From Polynucleobacter sp. Latsch14-2 (GTDB lineage Bacteria > Pseudomonadota > Gammaproteobacteria > Burkholderiales > Burkholderiaceae): 64,000 bases of DNA. The translations under genes and the position numbers were made by a program. The notes beneath the pieces were generated by a model. It made no database searches and had not been told where the DNA came from. It was given only the letters and a program-made list of their open reading frames with translations. The stretch lies in contig NZ_JACVPL010000003.1 in the NCBI RefSeq assembly GCF_018881925.1, positions 124,001-188,000 on the forward strand. Reading direction: 5' to 3'. Shown here piece after piece: positions 19,000 to 26,995 of the stretch; the first letter of the stretch is position 1, and every line of letters starts with the position of its first letter.

Positions 19000-19430
19000 T
19001 ATTTGGCTCCGTTTTTCTGTGCTTGCTCTAGGGCATGTTTTGCCTCTGGCGGCATGTAGTTCTCATCATGCTTAGCCAAAACTTCGCTAGCAATGAACTG
19101 TCCGTCCGGATTGAGTCTACCTTGGACTACCGCACCCTTACCCTCTTTAAATAAATCAGGAAGAATGCCTTTATATGAAACGGGAATCTCTTTAACCAAA
19201 TCGGTAATGATGAAATGCACAACCAATTCATCACGCTTGAGCGAGCCGTCTTTCACCATGCCGCCAATACGAAATGTTTGGTCTTTAGGGGCTTTACCAG
19301 CAGCAACTTCACTGGGGGTCACATAAAGCGCAATATTGCTATTTAAAGCATTCAGAATCAGAACTGCAGCAATGGCTAATGTCGCTAAGGCCCCAACAAT
19401 AATCAGCGCCCGTTTATGTCTTGGTTTCAC
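18999..19430 (-). CDS. ccmE: Periplasmic heme chaperone CcmE
   Basis: 143-residue protein with an N-terminal membrane anchor (about 8-27) and an OB-fold periplasmic domain. The covalent heme site is H121 with Y125 ([10 protein letters not shown]), the usual HxxxY form. It receives heme from CcmABCD and delivers it to CcmF. Start codon is GTG overlapping the ccmD stop (GTGA) with AAGGA five bases upstream. Confidence 0.95.
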   Translation of the reverse strand: MKPRHKRALIIVGALATLAIAAVLILNALNSNIALYVTPSEVAAGKAPKDQTFRIGGMVKDGSLKRDELVVHFIITDLVKEIPVSYKGILPDLFKEGKGAVVQGRLNPDGQFIASEVLAKHDENYMPPEAKHALEQAQKNGAK

Positions 19431-19618
19431 TTCATTCCTTCTTTATCGAATTTCTCAGCACGAATCTCGCGCTGCAATCTTTGCAAAATTGCCTTGCGGC
19501 GAGCGTTAATTGCAATCGGCTCTAGTACCAAAATCAGTGCCGCAACACCAAAGCTACTCCATACATATAGAGCATAGCCACCCATCGCGAAAAATTCTGC
19601 TGGTGAATTCCACATCAT
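19427..19618 (-). CDS. ccmD: Heme exporter subunit CcmD
   Basis: 63-residue protein with one membrane segment (about 14-33: [20 protein letters not shown]) followed by a basic cytoplasmic tail, the usual CcmD layout. It stabilises the CcmABCD complex and helps release holo-CcmE. Position between ccmC and ccmE, overlapping both by one and four bases, confirms the assignment. Confidence 0.9.
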   Translation of the reverse strand: MMWNSPAEFFAMGGYALYVWSSFGVAALILVLEPIAINARRKAILQRLQREIRAEKFDKEGMK

Positions 19619-20394
19619 TACCGCACCTCTTCCAAAGCTCTAACCCATTCAGAGTGAGACTCACGTTCCAAAATAATCGCCCGCACTCGCATCAATGCAA
19701 TGGCAATTGAGTACATCCAAAAACACAAAGCGATTAGGAGCATGCCCCATAGCATGGTGTGCGCCATCGAAGGTGATTTATTAATGGAAACTGAGGCGCC
19801 TTGGTGCAAAGTGTTCCACCACTTCACCGAAAAATAAATAATCGGAACATTGACAACACCAACTAAAGCTAAGATTGCGCCGGCTTTATCTGCACGACGC
19901 GGATCATCAATCGACGCCTGCAAAGCCATAAAACCAAGATACAGAAAGAGCAAAATTAATTCGGAAGTTAAGCGGGCATCCCATACCCACCAAGCACCCC
20001 ACATGGGCTTACCCCAGAAAGCACCAGTCCACAGTGATATGAAGGCCATCAAGACACCAGTAGGCGCTAAAGCTTGAGCCATCATGGCAGATAGGCGTGT
20101 ATTAAACACCAAACCTAAGCCAGCCCAAATCGCCATCATGATGTAGATAAACATCGACATCCACGAAGCTGGTACGTGTACAAAAATGATGCGGTAGCCT
20201 TGTCCTTGCACTGCGTCTACTGGGGCAACGAAGAAGCTAATCCATAAACCAGCAATACCGAAAATGATTGCGAGCACCCAAAAGAATGGAATCAACTTTC
20301 CAGCCAACGGATAAAAAGTGGCGGGACTGGAAAACTTAAACCAATTGACTAACTGGTTACTGTGGCCAGAACGACTATCAATAACAGAATTCAT
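19618..20394 (-). CDS. ccmC: Heme exporter/handling protein CcmC
   Basis: 258-residue inner-membrane protein with six membrane segments. WWD domain at about 127-141 (WGKPMWGAWWVWDAR) flanked by conserved periplasmic histidines (FVHVPASW about 71-78; TLHQGASV about 195-202). Attaches heme to CcmE. Overlaps ccmB by four bases. Confidence 0.95.
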   Translation of the reverse strand: MNSVIDSRSGHSNQLVNWFKFSSPATFYPLAGKLIPFFWVLAIIFGIAGLWISFFVAPVDAVQGQGYRIIFVHVPASWMSMFIYIMMAIWAGLGLVFNTRLSAMMAQALAPTGVLMAFISLWTGAFWGKPMWGAWWVWDARLTSELILLFLYLGFMALQASIDDPRRADKAGAILALVGVVNVPIIYFSVKWWNTLHQGASVSINKSPSMAHTMLWGMLLIALCFWMYSIAIALMRVRAIILERESHSEWVRALEEVR

Positions 20395-21056
20395 TCGATT
20401 GCAATCCTTACTGCAGCGGTGGTTGCCCAGGGAGCAAAAAATAAAGCCAAGACTAGCAAAGCGGCTAATAACGAATAATGTCCGCCCACATCAAGTCCAA
20501 CACTTTGCGCATAGACAGCGCCAGCGCCAAAAATGAGCACCGGAATGTAGAGAGGTAAAACTAAAAGGCTTAATAACACTCCTCCTCCACGCACACCTAG
20601 AGTCAATGCAGCGCCAATTGCTCCAATCAAAGACAAAATCGGTGTACCTATTAATAGTGTCAAAATCACAGTTCCTAAGGTGCTGGCATCCAGATCAAAC
20701 TGAATACCTATCACTGGCGACAACAAAACCAACGGCAACCCACAAACCAACCAGTGTGCAGTAATTTTACCCCCCACGAGTAGGGCTAAAGGCGTTGGAG
20801 AAAGTGACATTTGCTCTAAGGTGCCGTCAGCAAAATCGGTAGCAAAAAGACGTTGCAGCCCTAACATGGTCGAGAGCAAGGCGGTGACCCAAATAACCCC
20901 AGGTGCAATCTTACGCAGTAATGCTGTGTCAGCCCCAATACCCAGGGGAAATAGGCTAGTCACAATCACAAAGAAGAACAAGATCGTGAGCACTTCGCTC
21001 TTGCGGCGCATTACCAAGAGTAAATCACGCTGAATAACAGCCAAGAATGCGCTCAT
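20391..21056 (-). CDS. ccmB: Heme exporter membrane subunit CcmB
   Basis: 221-residue polytopic membrane protein with six predicted segments; the N-terminal RDLLLVMRRKSEVLTILFFF and FATDFADGTLEQM are typical. It pairs with the CcmA ATPase in the CcmABCD complex. Overlaps ccmA by four bases. Confidence 0.94.
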   Translation of the reverse strand: MSAFLAVIQRDLLLVMRRKSEVLTILFFFVIVTSLFPLGIGADTALLRKIAPGVIWVTALLSTMLGLQRLFATDFADGTLEQMSLSPTPLALLVGGKITAHWLVCGLPLVLLSPVIGIQFDLDASTLGTVILTLLIGTPILSLIGAIGAALTLGVRGGGVLLSLLVLPLYIPVLIFGAGAVYAQSVGLDVGGHYSLLAALLVLALFFAPWATTAAVRIAIE

Positions 21057-21706
21057 AGCTGCACCACCCTACCGTTAGGCATTGGAATCTCTTGATGACT
21101 AGTCATAATTGCCATACCGCCGCCAGCAATGTGCTCACCAATCAGCTCAGACAGCATTTCAATAGCACGCACATCCAAAGCGTTAAAGGGCTCATCCAAA
21201 ATCCAGAGTTTTGCCTTGCGCAATAGCAATCTGGCCAGAAGCACCCTACGCTTTTGGCCAGCAGATAAACAATGGATAGGAAGATCCTCCCGCCCTCGCA
21301 ATCCAAAGCGATGCAATGCGAGCAAGATTTCGTCTTCAGAAACAGCTAGACCATCCAATGCAGTGGCTATGGAAAGGTTCTCAAGCGCAGTGAGATCTTC
21401 TTTAAGAGAATCACGATGACCTAAGAAGAGTAAATTACGGCGATATTCGGAAGGATCGGTCGCAATAGACTGATTATTCCAAGAGATTGTTCCTGCTGCT
21501 GGTATAGAGAGTCCAGCTAGTAGGCGTAGCAAGCTTGTTTTACCAATGCCATTTTCGCCGCGGACATGTAGCCACTCACCCGCTGAAATTTGGAGCTCCA
21601 GCCCCGTAAAAAGAGTGCGCTCTCCCCGAATGCAAGTTAATGCCTCAGCGCGGAGGGAGGCTTGATTTAAAAGCAAATTGGAGGGGGCTGGGATATGAAC
21701 TGTCAT
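21053..21706 (-). CDS. ccmA: Heme exporter ATP-binding subunit CcmA
   Basis: 217-residue ABC ATPase. Walker A GENGIGKT (about 50-57), signature LSAGQKRRVLLARL and Walker B LWILDEPFNALD are all present. It powers release of holo-CcmE from the CcmABCD complex. The annotated ATG has no Shine-Dalgarno: only CATTTTCTATTC separates it from an upstream hairpin (21717-21742), so the true start may be slightly downstream or translation may be weak or leader-dependent. First gene of the ccm run, 67 bases after the CymA-like gene. Confidence 0.93.
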   Translation of the reverse strand: MTVHIPAPSNLLLNQASLRAEALTCIRGERTLFTGLELQISAGEWLHVRGENGIGKTSLLRLLAGLSIPAAGTISWNNQSIATDPSEYRRNLLFLGHRDSLKEDLTALENLSIATALDGLAVSEDEILLALHRFGLRGREDLPIHCLSAGQKRRVLLARLLLRKAKLWILDEPFNALDVRAIEMLSELIGEHIAGGGMAIMTSHQEIPMPNGRVVQL

Positions 21707-21716
21707 GAATAGAAAA

Positions 21717-21742
21717 TGGCCGGGATTGAACCATCCCAGCCA
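21717..21742 (-). terminator. Hairpin between the cytochrome-conduit genes and ccmA, possible intrinsic terminator/attenuator
   Basis: Read on the minus strand, arms TGGCTGGGAT and ATCCCGGCCA (10 pairs with one G-U) enclose a six-base loop and are followed by TTTT. It lies 32 bases after the CymA-like stop and 10 bases before the ccmA ATG. A second small hairpin AGCCT-N4-AGGCT (21752-21765) precedes it. The short U-run suggests partial rather than complete termination. Confidence 0.55.
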
Positions 21743-21773
21743 TTGTCCAAGAGCCTTAACAGGCTGTCAAACG

Positions 21774-22373
21774 TTAATCTTCATCTGGCTCTTCGTACTC
21801 TTTTGGTAACTGATGTGCAATACCCTTATGGCAGTCAATACAGGTCTTACCAGCCTCTTTTGCCTTCATGTGCTTCTTATAAGGGGTTTGCTTCTGCAAT
21901 TCAGGGCTCATCGCATCAAAATCATGGCAGTTACGGCACTCCCGTGAATTATTTTCCTTCATGCGAGCCCACTCATGACCAGCTAATTCCATGCGTTTTG
22001 CCTCAAACTTCTCGCGCGTATCGATAGAACCAGTGATCTTGCCCCAAACCTCAAAGGCAGCCTTGGACTTACGAATCATCTTATGAGTCCAGTCTTTTGG
22101 CACATGACAATCAGAACAAATAGCGCGCACGCCACTGCGGTTACTGTAGTGAATCGTTTCCTTGTACTCCTGATACACGTTGTCACGCATCTCATGGCAA
22201 GTAGTACAGAACTCCAAGGTATTGGTCATCTCCAAACCAGTATTGAATGCACCCCAGAACAAAATACCCGAGATAAAAGCAACGGAGAAAATGGCCAGGA
22301 TGGAATACTTGGCACTAGGCTTCTTGACGAAGGCCCAAAACCTCTTAATGGCGCCTGGTTGTTTGGTATCCAT
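21774..22373 (-). CDS. NapC/NirT-family tetraheme cytochrome c (CymA/MtoC-like)
   Basis: 199-residue inner-membrane quinol-interacting cytochrome. One N-terminal membrane anchor (about 24-45), then four CXXCH sites at about 56, 86, 146 and 178. This is the CymA/NrfH/NapC family, which exchanges electrons between the quinone pool and periplasmic cytochromes. It is last in the run monoheme - decaheme - porin - tetraheme, the order remembered for the mto locus of Sideroxydans, where the CymA homologue would pass electrons from Fe(II) to quinone. Direction of electron flow cannot be read from sequence. Confidence 0.88.
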   Translation of the reverse strand: MDTKQPGAIKRFWAFVKKPSAKYSILAIFSVAFISGILFWGAFNTGLEMTNTLEFCTTCHEMRDNVYQEYKETIHYSNRSGVRAICSDCHVPKDWTHKMIRKSKAAFEVWGKITGSIDTREKFEAKRMELAGHEWARMKENNSRECRNCHDFDAMSPELQKQTPYKKHMKAKEAGKTCIDCHKGIAHQLPKEYEEPDED

Positions 22374-22424
22374 AATTTAATCCGTTCTTTTATTTAAAGG
22401 TATTCCGAAAGCAAAAATCAAACA

Positions 22425-24782
22425 TCAATCAAATGTGTAGGTGTAATTAGCGGAGATTACATTTACGCTATAACCATTCGAACTCTGATTGGTCGGCATA
22501 ACGCCAGATGGGGTATAGCCGACTTGATAGGGGTTATTCAGCCAATCATTGCTATACAGGTGCTGATACCAATACATTAATCCCACCTTTGAATTCTTAT
22601 CTAACTGGTAATTTCCGCCAAGTTTGATAGCTGCCATATTATTTTGAATGCCTGGCAGGATTCCACAAGTTTGAGTCGTAGCCGCAGAGCAATTACTGCT
22701 AGATGCCGATCCTGCGTATTGAGTATTTGTACTGTAAATAGAGTTGGCTAATGAAACTGTGGCATCGGCAGTTAGCAATAGTTTGCCATCTAGTAATTCT
22801 CCTTGGCGCACACCAACACCAAAGGTAGTAGCGTTGGTTTTTAAATTATTCTGCCATGTGGTCAGTGCCGTAAGAGCTCCAGCCGTATAAACAGTATTTG
22901 CATTTGATGCCGAGCGCTGTTGATTTTGCTGCGTTACATAGGCCACTAAAGAACCGGCTTCGGCATAAGCATAGGTGCTATCTAGATTCAAACTCCATGA
23001 GTAGCCATTTTGAACACCATAAGTGGAGTCAGGGTAGATATCATTCGTATACTTTCCACCCACGGTAAAGGATAATTTATCGTCTGCCTGCCAGGTTGCA
23101 TTAGCTTTTCCAACAAATTGTTTGCGTGATGCTTCAAAAAATGGTTGGAATCCCAATACATTTCCGCTGTTATAGCCAACGGGTTGAGCTGATGGATAAC
23201 TAATTTCAGTGGCAAGTGGTAGTGCAACTATTGCATTTTGATTCCACTGGGTTTTCCGATTACTATATCCACCAGCAAATTTAAGACTCACCGACTCAGA
23301 GGCTTTAAGCTTATAAGTTAAGTCAGCCTTATTTTCATTACTAGATGTAGCTGAAACACAACTAGCGCTGTTGTAATAAGAATTGTAGGTGTTAAGCCCG
23401 CCCGTAGCGCTTGTGACCGTTGTCCCCGGTGTTCCGTACTGATTACACCAACGATCAACAGCATTGTTTGCCAAAACCAAACCAACTCGCTGATCTTTAG
23501 TTATGCGATAGTCACCTGACAGTGCTAACTGGTTTTGCTTGAAGCTCATTGGTGTATTAGGAATCTGCCCACTATTAGGCGCTGCAGCAATCGAATTAAA
23601 GTTATACATGTTTGATTGCGATAAATTATCTCGCTGATCAAATTTCGCCATAGCGCCCAACGTTAAATCCTTGATCGATTGATCGGTCAACTTGACGTCT
23701 GCGTGAGTGGTATTTACTAAGCCATTCATTGAAGCCGCTGGCAGCGTGCCAATGACCATGCCTGGATCATAACTACCAGAGTAACCTTGATTTTGAGTAT
23801 TTTGACCTGCCGATAAATTAGCCGTTAGTTTTGTCTTATTTGAGAAGTCATAACCACCATTGAGATTGAGTTGATTGAAAGCATTCGATGGCATTGTGCT
23901 CATTGTTTGTATCGGAGTTGTGGTGCCACCAGCAGATTTATTAATCACTTGCCAATTTACGCCGTTATATCCATCATTAAAAAATGAACCAAAATAAGAG
24001 GCGGTAAAGTGTGCATTGTCATTCTTCCAGTTAGCTGCAAGATTGACAGTGTCAGTCGTATAGTTTGTAGGGTTAGGTAGGATTGAAATTGCAGAGCCAT
24101 TTCCAGAGGAGGCGCCCGTTGGAATTGTTGCTCCAGAGAAAGCCTGTAATTTTGCCCCCGTCTGAATCAAATTGTTATATTCAAATGTGAAATTAAGATT
24201 TTTATCGACAATTGCAGCACCGCTAACTGTGGTGTTATATCTGGTTGTTGAAATGGTCATCGCCCCTAGGTTGCCTGGAATCTTGCTGGCGCTATCAACA
24301 ATATTTGTATTTTGTAGGTCACTTGGCAAAACAAACCTATTGCCACCCATAGTCCCTTGATAGGGCGTTTGATACGAATTAGTAATGTTGTGCTGGAGCT
24401 GATCAAAGTTCACTCCAAAATTCCAACTACCCTGATCGGCAATCGAGGCATTGGCTGATCTTGACGTTAGGCCAAGATTATCTCCAGTTACAGACCAACG
24501 AGTGGTTTCACCTTGTTCATTATTCGTATAGGCACTGCCTCCACGAACGTTTAGAGCGCCATTGGGGTATGCGCCAGACGGATGGCCATAAAGACCGTTA
24601 TATTCACCAAATTTTGCAGAATTTTGGTCTACCCCGATCACCTCAACCTGAACGGTACTTTGTGGCTGAGTTAATGCTTTGATTTCCTCATCATCTGCCA
24701 TCGCAGAGCTTACTGCGAATAATCCGAGTACGCCCAAAGTAATTGCGCTTAACTTTAAATTAAATTTAGATCCGTTTTTCAT
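22425..24782 (-). CDS. MtrB/PioB/MtoB-family outer-membrane beta-barrel protein
   Basis: Porin-like sheath that holds a decaheme cytochrome across the outer membrane. About 785 residues; signal peptide ends SSAMA-DD, followed by the family start EEIKALTQPQSTVQVEVIGV and FGEYNGLYGHPSGAY, then alternating beta-strands to the C-terminal YTYTFD. The MtrB-type N-terminal CXXC of Shewanella is absent; only a few cysteines occur, in loops. The frame opens at TTG 24803, but ATG 24782 has AGAGG at proper spacing and starts the signal peptide directly, so I use it. It lies 30 bases after the decaheme gene; the pair forms a porin-cytochrome module. Confidence 0.9.
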   Translation of the reverse strand: MKNGSKFNLKLSAITLGVLGLFAVSSAMADDEEIKALTQPQSTVQVEVIGVDQNSAKFGEYNGLYGHPSGAYPNGALNVRGGSAYTNNEQGETTRWSVTGDNLGLTSRSANASIADQGSWNFGVNFDQLQHNITNSYQTPYQGTMGGNRFVLPSDLQNTNIVDSASKIPGNLGAMTISTTRYNTTVSGAAIVDKNLNFTFEYNNLIQTGAKLQAFSGATIPTGASSGNGSAISILPNPTNYTTDTVNLAANWKNDNAHFTASYFGSFFNDGYNGVNWQVINKSAGGTTTPIQTMSTMPSNAFNQLNLNGGYDFSNKTKLTANLSAGQNTQNQGYSGSYDPGMVIGTLPAASMNGLVNTTHADVKLTDQSIKDLTLGAMAKFDQRDNLSQSNMYNFNSIAAAPNSGQIPNTPMSFKQNQLALSGDYRITKDQRVGLVLANNAVDRWCNQYGTPGTTVTSATGGLNTYNSYYNSASCVSATSSNENKADLTYKLKASESVSLKFAGGYSNRKTQWNQNAIVALPLATEISYPSAQPVGYNSGNVLGFQPFFEASRKQFVGKANATWQADDKLSFTVGGKYTNDIYPDSTYGVQNGYSWSLNLDSTYAYAEAGSLVAYVTQQNQQRSASNANTVYTAGALTALTTWQNNLKTNATTFGVGVRQGELLDGKLLLTADATVSLANSIYSTNTQYAGSASSSNCSAATTQTCGILPGIQNNMAAIKLGGNYQLDKNSKVGLMYWYQHLYSNDWLNNPYQVGYTPSGVMPTNQSSNGYSVNVISANYTYTFD

Positions 24783-24812
24783 CACAAGCCTCTTATCTGT
24801 CAACCATATTCA

Positions 24813-25790
24813 TTAACGTTGTAGGAATCCGCCAGCTGGACTATTTGATCCATGAACCATCACATGACAATTCATACAAGCTCGACCGGTATAGCTAGTG
24901 CTCGGGGAGGTGCCGGGTGCAACTTGTTTTCCACCAGCATTTAGACCAACGGGGGTTTTACTGTTATGAGGACCATCATGGCAGTCGTCACACAAGAATG
25001 GTGGACGATCTTTCAGCAATGGTGTGATATTGGAACCATGAGGTGTGTGGCAGTTTGCGCAGTTCTCAACCACTGGTTGATGTTCGAACAATACCGGGCC
25101 GCGTTTCTCTGCATGACAAAGGAAGCAGGTTTCATTCAGAGTATTTTTCTTGAGCAATGATGGGCCTGCAGAGCCGTGTGGGTTATGACAATCCGAGCAC
25201 ACTACTTTTCCTACCTCAATTGGGTGTGTAGAAGTTTTGTAGCTATCTGCACGTTGTTCTTTATGGCAGGCATAGCAAACTTGGGTTTGAGTCTTTTTAA
25301 CTCTGACTTTATCTACCGGGTTATGTACTACATGGCAATCATTACAAGCCACATCGTTTACCTGATGTTGTGAGCCATTCCAATTCGTGCGTTTCTCCCC
25401 CTTGTGGCAAGTTTGGCAGCGATCCATACGTTCTGCACTTGGGCTCTTATCGTATACGCCCTTCTTAAATACAAAATCCGGGGAAGGGCGACCTTTGCCA
25501 TCCTTATCACCAGCTAAGTGCTTATCACTTTGGCCGTGACAAGATGTGCATTGTGGTGTGCGAGCATCACCCTTCACACCATGCTTGGTTTGATAGATAG
25601 AAAGAACTGGGGCATTTTCACTCTCGTCGTGACACTTGGTGCATTTGGCATCTTCTGTAAATGCGGCTTTTGCAATATTCGCTTTTGACTGACCTAAATC
25701 AGGCAAGTTATTTTGTGCAAACGCAACGGGCGCCAAACCTATGGCACCCATTACTGCGCTTATTACTAGAAGTTTTTTGAAGATCTTCAT
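24813..25790 (-). CDS. Decaheme c-type cytochrome, MtrA/DmsE/MtoA family
   Basis: About 325 residues with a signal peptide (ending PVAFA-QN) and exactly ten CXXCH motifs, starting at about residues 50, 81, 125, 149, 172, 198, 222, 244, 267 and 305. This number and length match MtrA/MtoA/PioA-type cytochromes that sit inside an MtrB-type barrel and carry electrons across the outer membrane. An ATG lies at 25796, but GAGGA is directly against it and fits the ATG at 25790 better. The neighbouring porin, tetraheme and monoheme cytochromes support an extracellular electron transfer role. Confidence 0.92.
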   Translation of the reverse strand: MKIFKKLLVISAVMGAIGLAPVAFAQNNLPDLGQSKANIAKAAFTEDAKCTKCHDESENAPVLSIYQTKHGVKGDARTPQCTSCHGQSDKHLAGDKDGKGRPSPDFVFKKGVYDKSPSAERMDRCQTCHKGEKRTNWNGSQHQVNDVACNDCHVVHNPVDKVRVKKTQTQVCYACHKEQRADSYKTSTHPIEVGKVVCSDCHNPHGSAGPSLLKKNTLNETCFLCHAEKRGPVLFEHQPVVENCANCHTPHGSNITPLLKDRPPFLCDDCHDGPHNSKTPVGLNAGGKQVAPGTSPSTSYTGRACMNCHVMVHGSNSPAGGFLQR

Positions 25791-25847
25791 TTGCATTCCT
25801 CGTGCTTACGATTTCGAGTGTTTTTTAGATTGCTTTTTTATTAATAC

Positions 25848-26204
25848 TTACTGAGCCAAAATCCACTGAACCAAATTCTTGATTTGTTCAGGATCTTTTG
25901 GGGGTGATGTTTTAACAATCTTGTGTTCTTCTTCGTGGCCATCTGGAAACTTGGCCTTTTCACCAGAAGTAATATGATTAATTAATTTGGCTTCAGCACC
26001 TGGTTTGCCTTTGTATTTCTCAGCAACACTATGGTAGGAAGGACCATCTTTATCTTTATCGACTGCATGGCATTTGAAGCAGTTGTTTTGCTTAGCCAAT
26101 GCCTTTGCAGCATCTGCATCAGGCGCAGCGTGAGCGAGTGATGTGAATACCAAAGCTGCAGCAGTGATTGCTACAGCACGGATGATTTGTTTAGCTTGTG
26201 TCAT
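25848..26204 (-). CDS. Periplasmic monoheme cytochrome c (MtoD-like)
   Basis: 118-residue protein with a signal peptide (ending AHA-AP) and one heme site CFKCH at 42-46. Mature size about 92 residues, the class I small cytochrome fold (GPSYHSVAEKYKGK and a C-terminal LVQWIL helix). There is no methionine after residue 1, so the usual Met axial ligand is missing; H58, H77, H90 or H94 could replace it. First of the electron-conduit genes, with a strong AAAGGAG six to seven bases before the ATG. Probably shuttles electrons between the decaheme conduit and inner-membrane acceptors. Confidence 0.88.
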   Translation of the reverse strand: MTQAKQIIRAVAITAAALVFTSLAHAAPDADAAKALAKQNNCFKCHAVDKDKDGPSYHSVAEKYKGKPGAEAKLINHITSGEKAKFPDGHEEEHKIVKTSPPKDPEQIKNLVQWILAQ

Positions 26205-26277
26205 TTAATTCTCCTTTGTTCTAGCCTGGGAATGCCCAAGACTTCATTGCTTAAAGAGAATTTTATTTTTTGACGGG

Positions 26278-26293
26278 TCCTATAGATATAGGA
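26278..26293. promoter_or_regulatory. Inverted repeat TCCTATA-GA-TATAGGA, probable operator
   Basis: Perfect 7-2-7 inverted repeat, the spacing used by NarL-type dimers, about 75-90 bases upstream of the monoheme cytochrome ATG. The adjacent response regulator gene encodes a NarL/FixJ-type DNA-binding domain, making it the likely binder (inference). Confidence 0.55.
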
Positions 26294-26309
26294 TTGCTAA
26301 GGTAAATAA

Positions 26310-26338
26310 CTATAGGAATATTCCTATAGGAGATAGGA
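26310..26338. promoter_or_regulatory. 20-base perfect palindrome plus tandem half-sites, probable operator
   Basis: Bases 26310-26329 form the perfect palindrome CTATAGGAATATTCCTATAG. It contains TATAGGA (26311-26317) and TCCTATA (26322-26328) and continues into TATAGGA (26325-26331) and GATAGGA (26332-26338). The same half-site occurs in the repeat at 26278. The cluster lies between the regulator gene and the cytochrome genes. The palindrome could alternatively act as a weak hairpin at the end of the regulator transcript. Confidence 0.55.
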
Positions 26339-26347
26339 CTAATCTGC

Positions 26348-26995
26348 CTATTTATCTAAATCTAGCAATTTGTGCTCAATGGCATAGCGAATCAAGTCAG
26401 CTTGGCTAGCCAAACCCAATTTAGAAAGAATGTGAGTTTTATGAGTGCTAATGGTCTTAATGCTGAGAGAGAACTCATCTGCAATATCAGTAAGACTGAT
26501 CCCCTTCACAATGCGTACGAGGACTTCGTGCTCTCGATTGGAAAGCTTGCTATGCGCATGGGTGTGAGCAGCCCCAGGAGAGGCATCTGCAGCAAGTAAT
26601 TCAGCAACTTTAGGGCTAATGAACATGCCGCCTGCTGCCACCCTCCGGATCGCAGGTAAGAAGTTATCACTATCTTCTTCCTTGGATAGATAACCAGATG
26701 CTCCAGCCCGAATCGCACGTACTGCGTATTGTTCTTCTGGATGCATACTGAATATCAAGATTGGTAACTTAGGGCGCTCAGCCTTAATCAGCTTGATTAG
26801 CTCAATACCACTTCTGCCAGGCATTGATAAGTCCAAAATTGCCATACTCCAATCCCGCTCGCGCACCTTCTCTAGCGCTTGGTTACCATTGGCAGCCTCG
26901 CCAGCCACCACCAAATCGTCGGTATCAGCCAATATCTTACGCAGACCATCACGGATGATGGCGTGATCATCGGCGACTAGTACTTCGTACTTCAT
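26348..26995 (-). CDS. NarL/FixJ-family response regulator
   Basis: 215-residue two-component regulator. Receiver domain with acidic pair in VADDHAII (about 7-14), phospho-acceptor D55 in AILDLSMPG, and the conserved Lys in GYLSKEED; LuxR-type helix-turn-helix at about 150-210 (LSNREHEVLVRIVKG, IKTISTHKTHILSKLG). The start overlaps the kinase stop by four bases (ATGA), so the two are a pair. It sits directly upstream of the cytochrome-conduit genes in the same direction and probably controls them through the TATAGGA repeats. Confidence 0.9.
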   Translation of the reverse strand: MKYEVLVADDHAIIRDGLRKILADTDDLVVAGEAANGNQALEKVRERDWSMAILDLSMPGRSGIELIKLIKAERPKLPILIFSMHPEEQYAVRAIRAGASGYLSKEEDSDNFLPAIRRVAAGGMFISPKVAELLAADASPGAAHTHAHSKLSNREHEVLVRIVKGISLTDIADEFSLSIKTISTHKTHILSKLGLASQADLIRYAIEHKLLDLDK

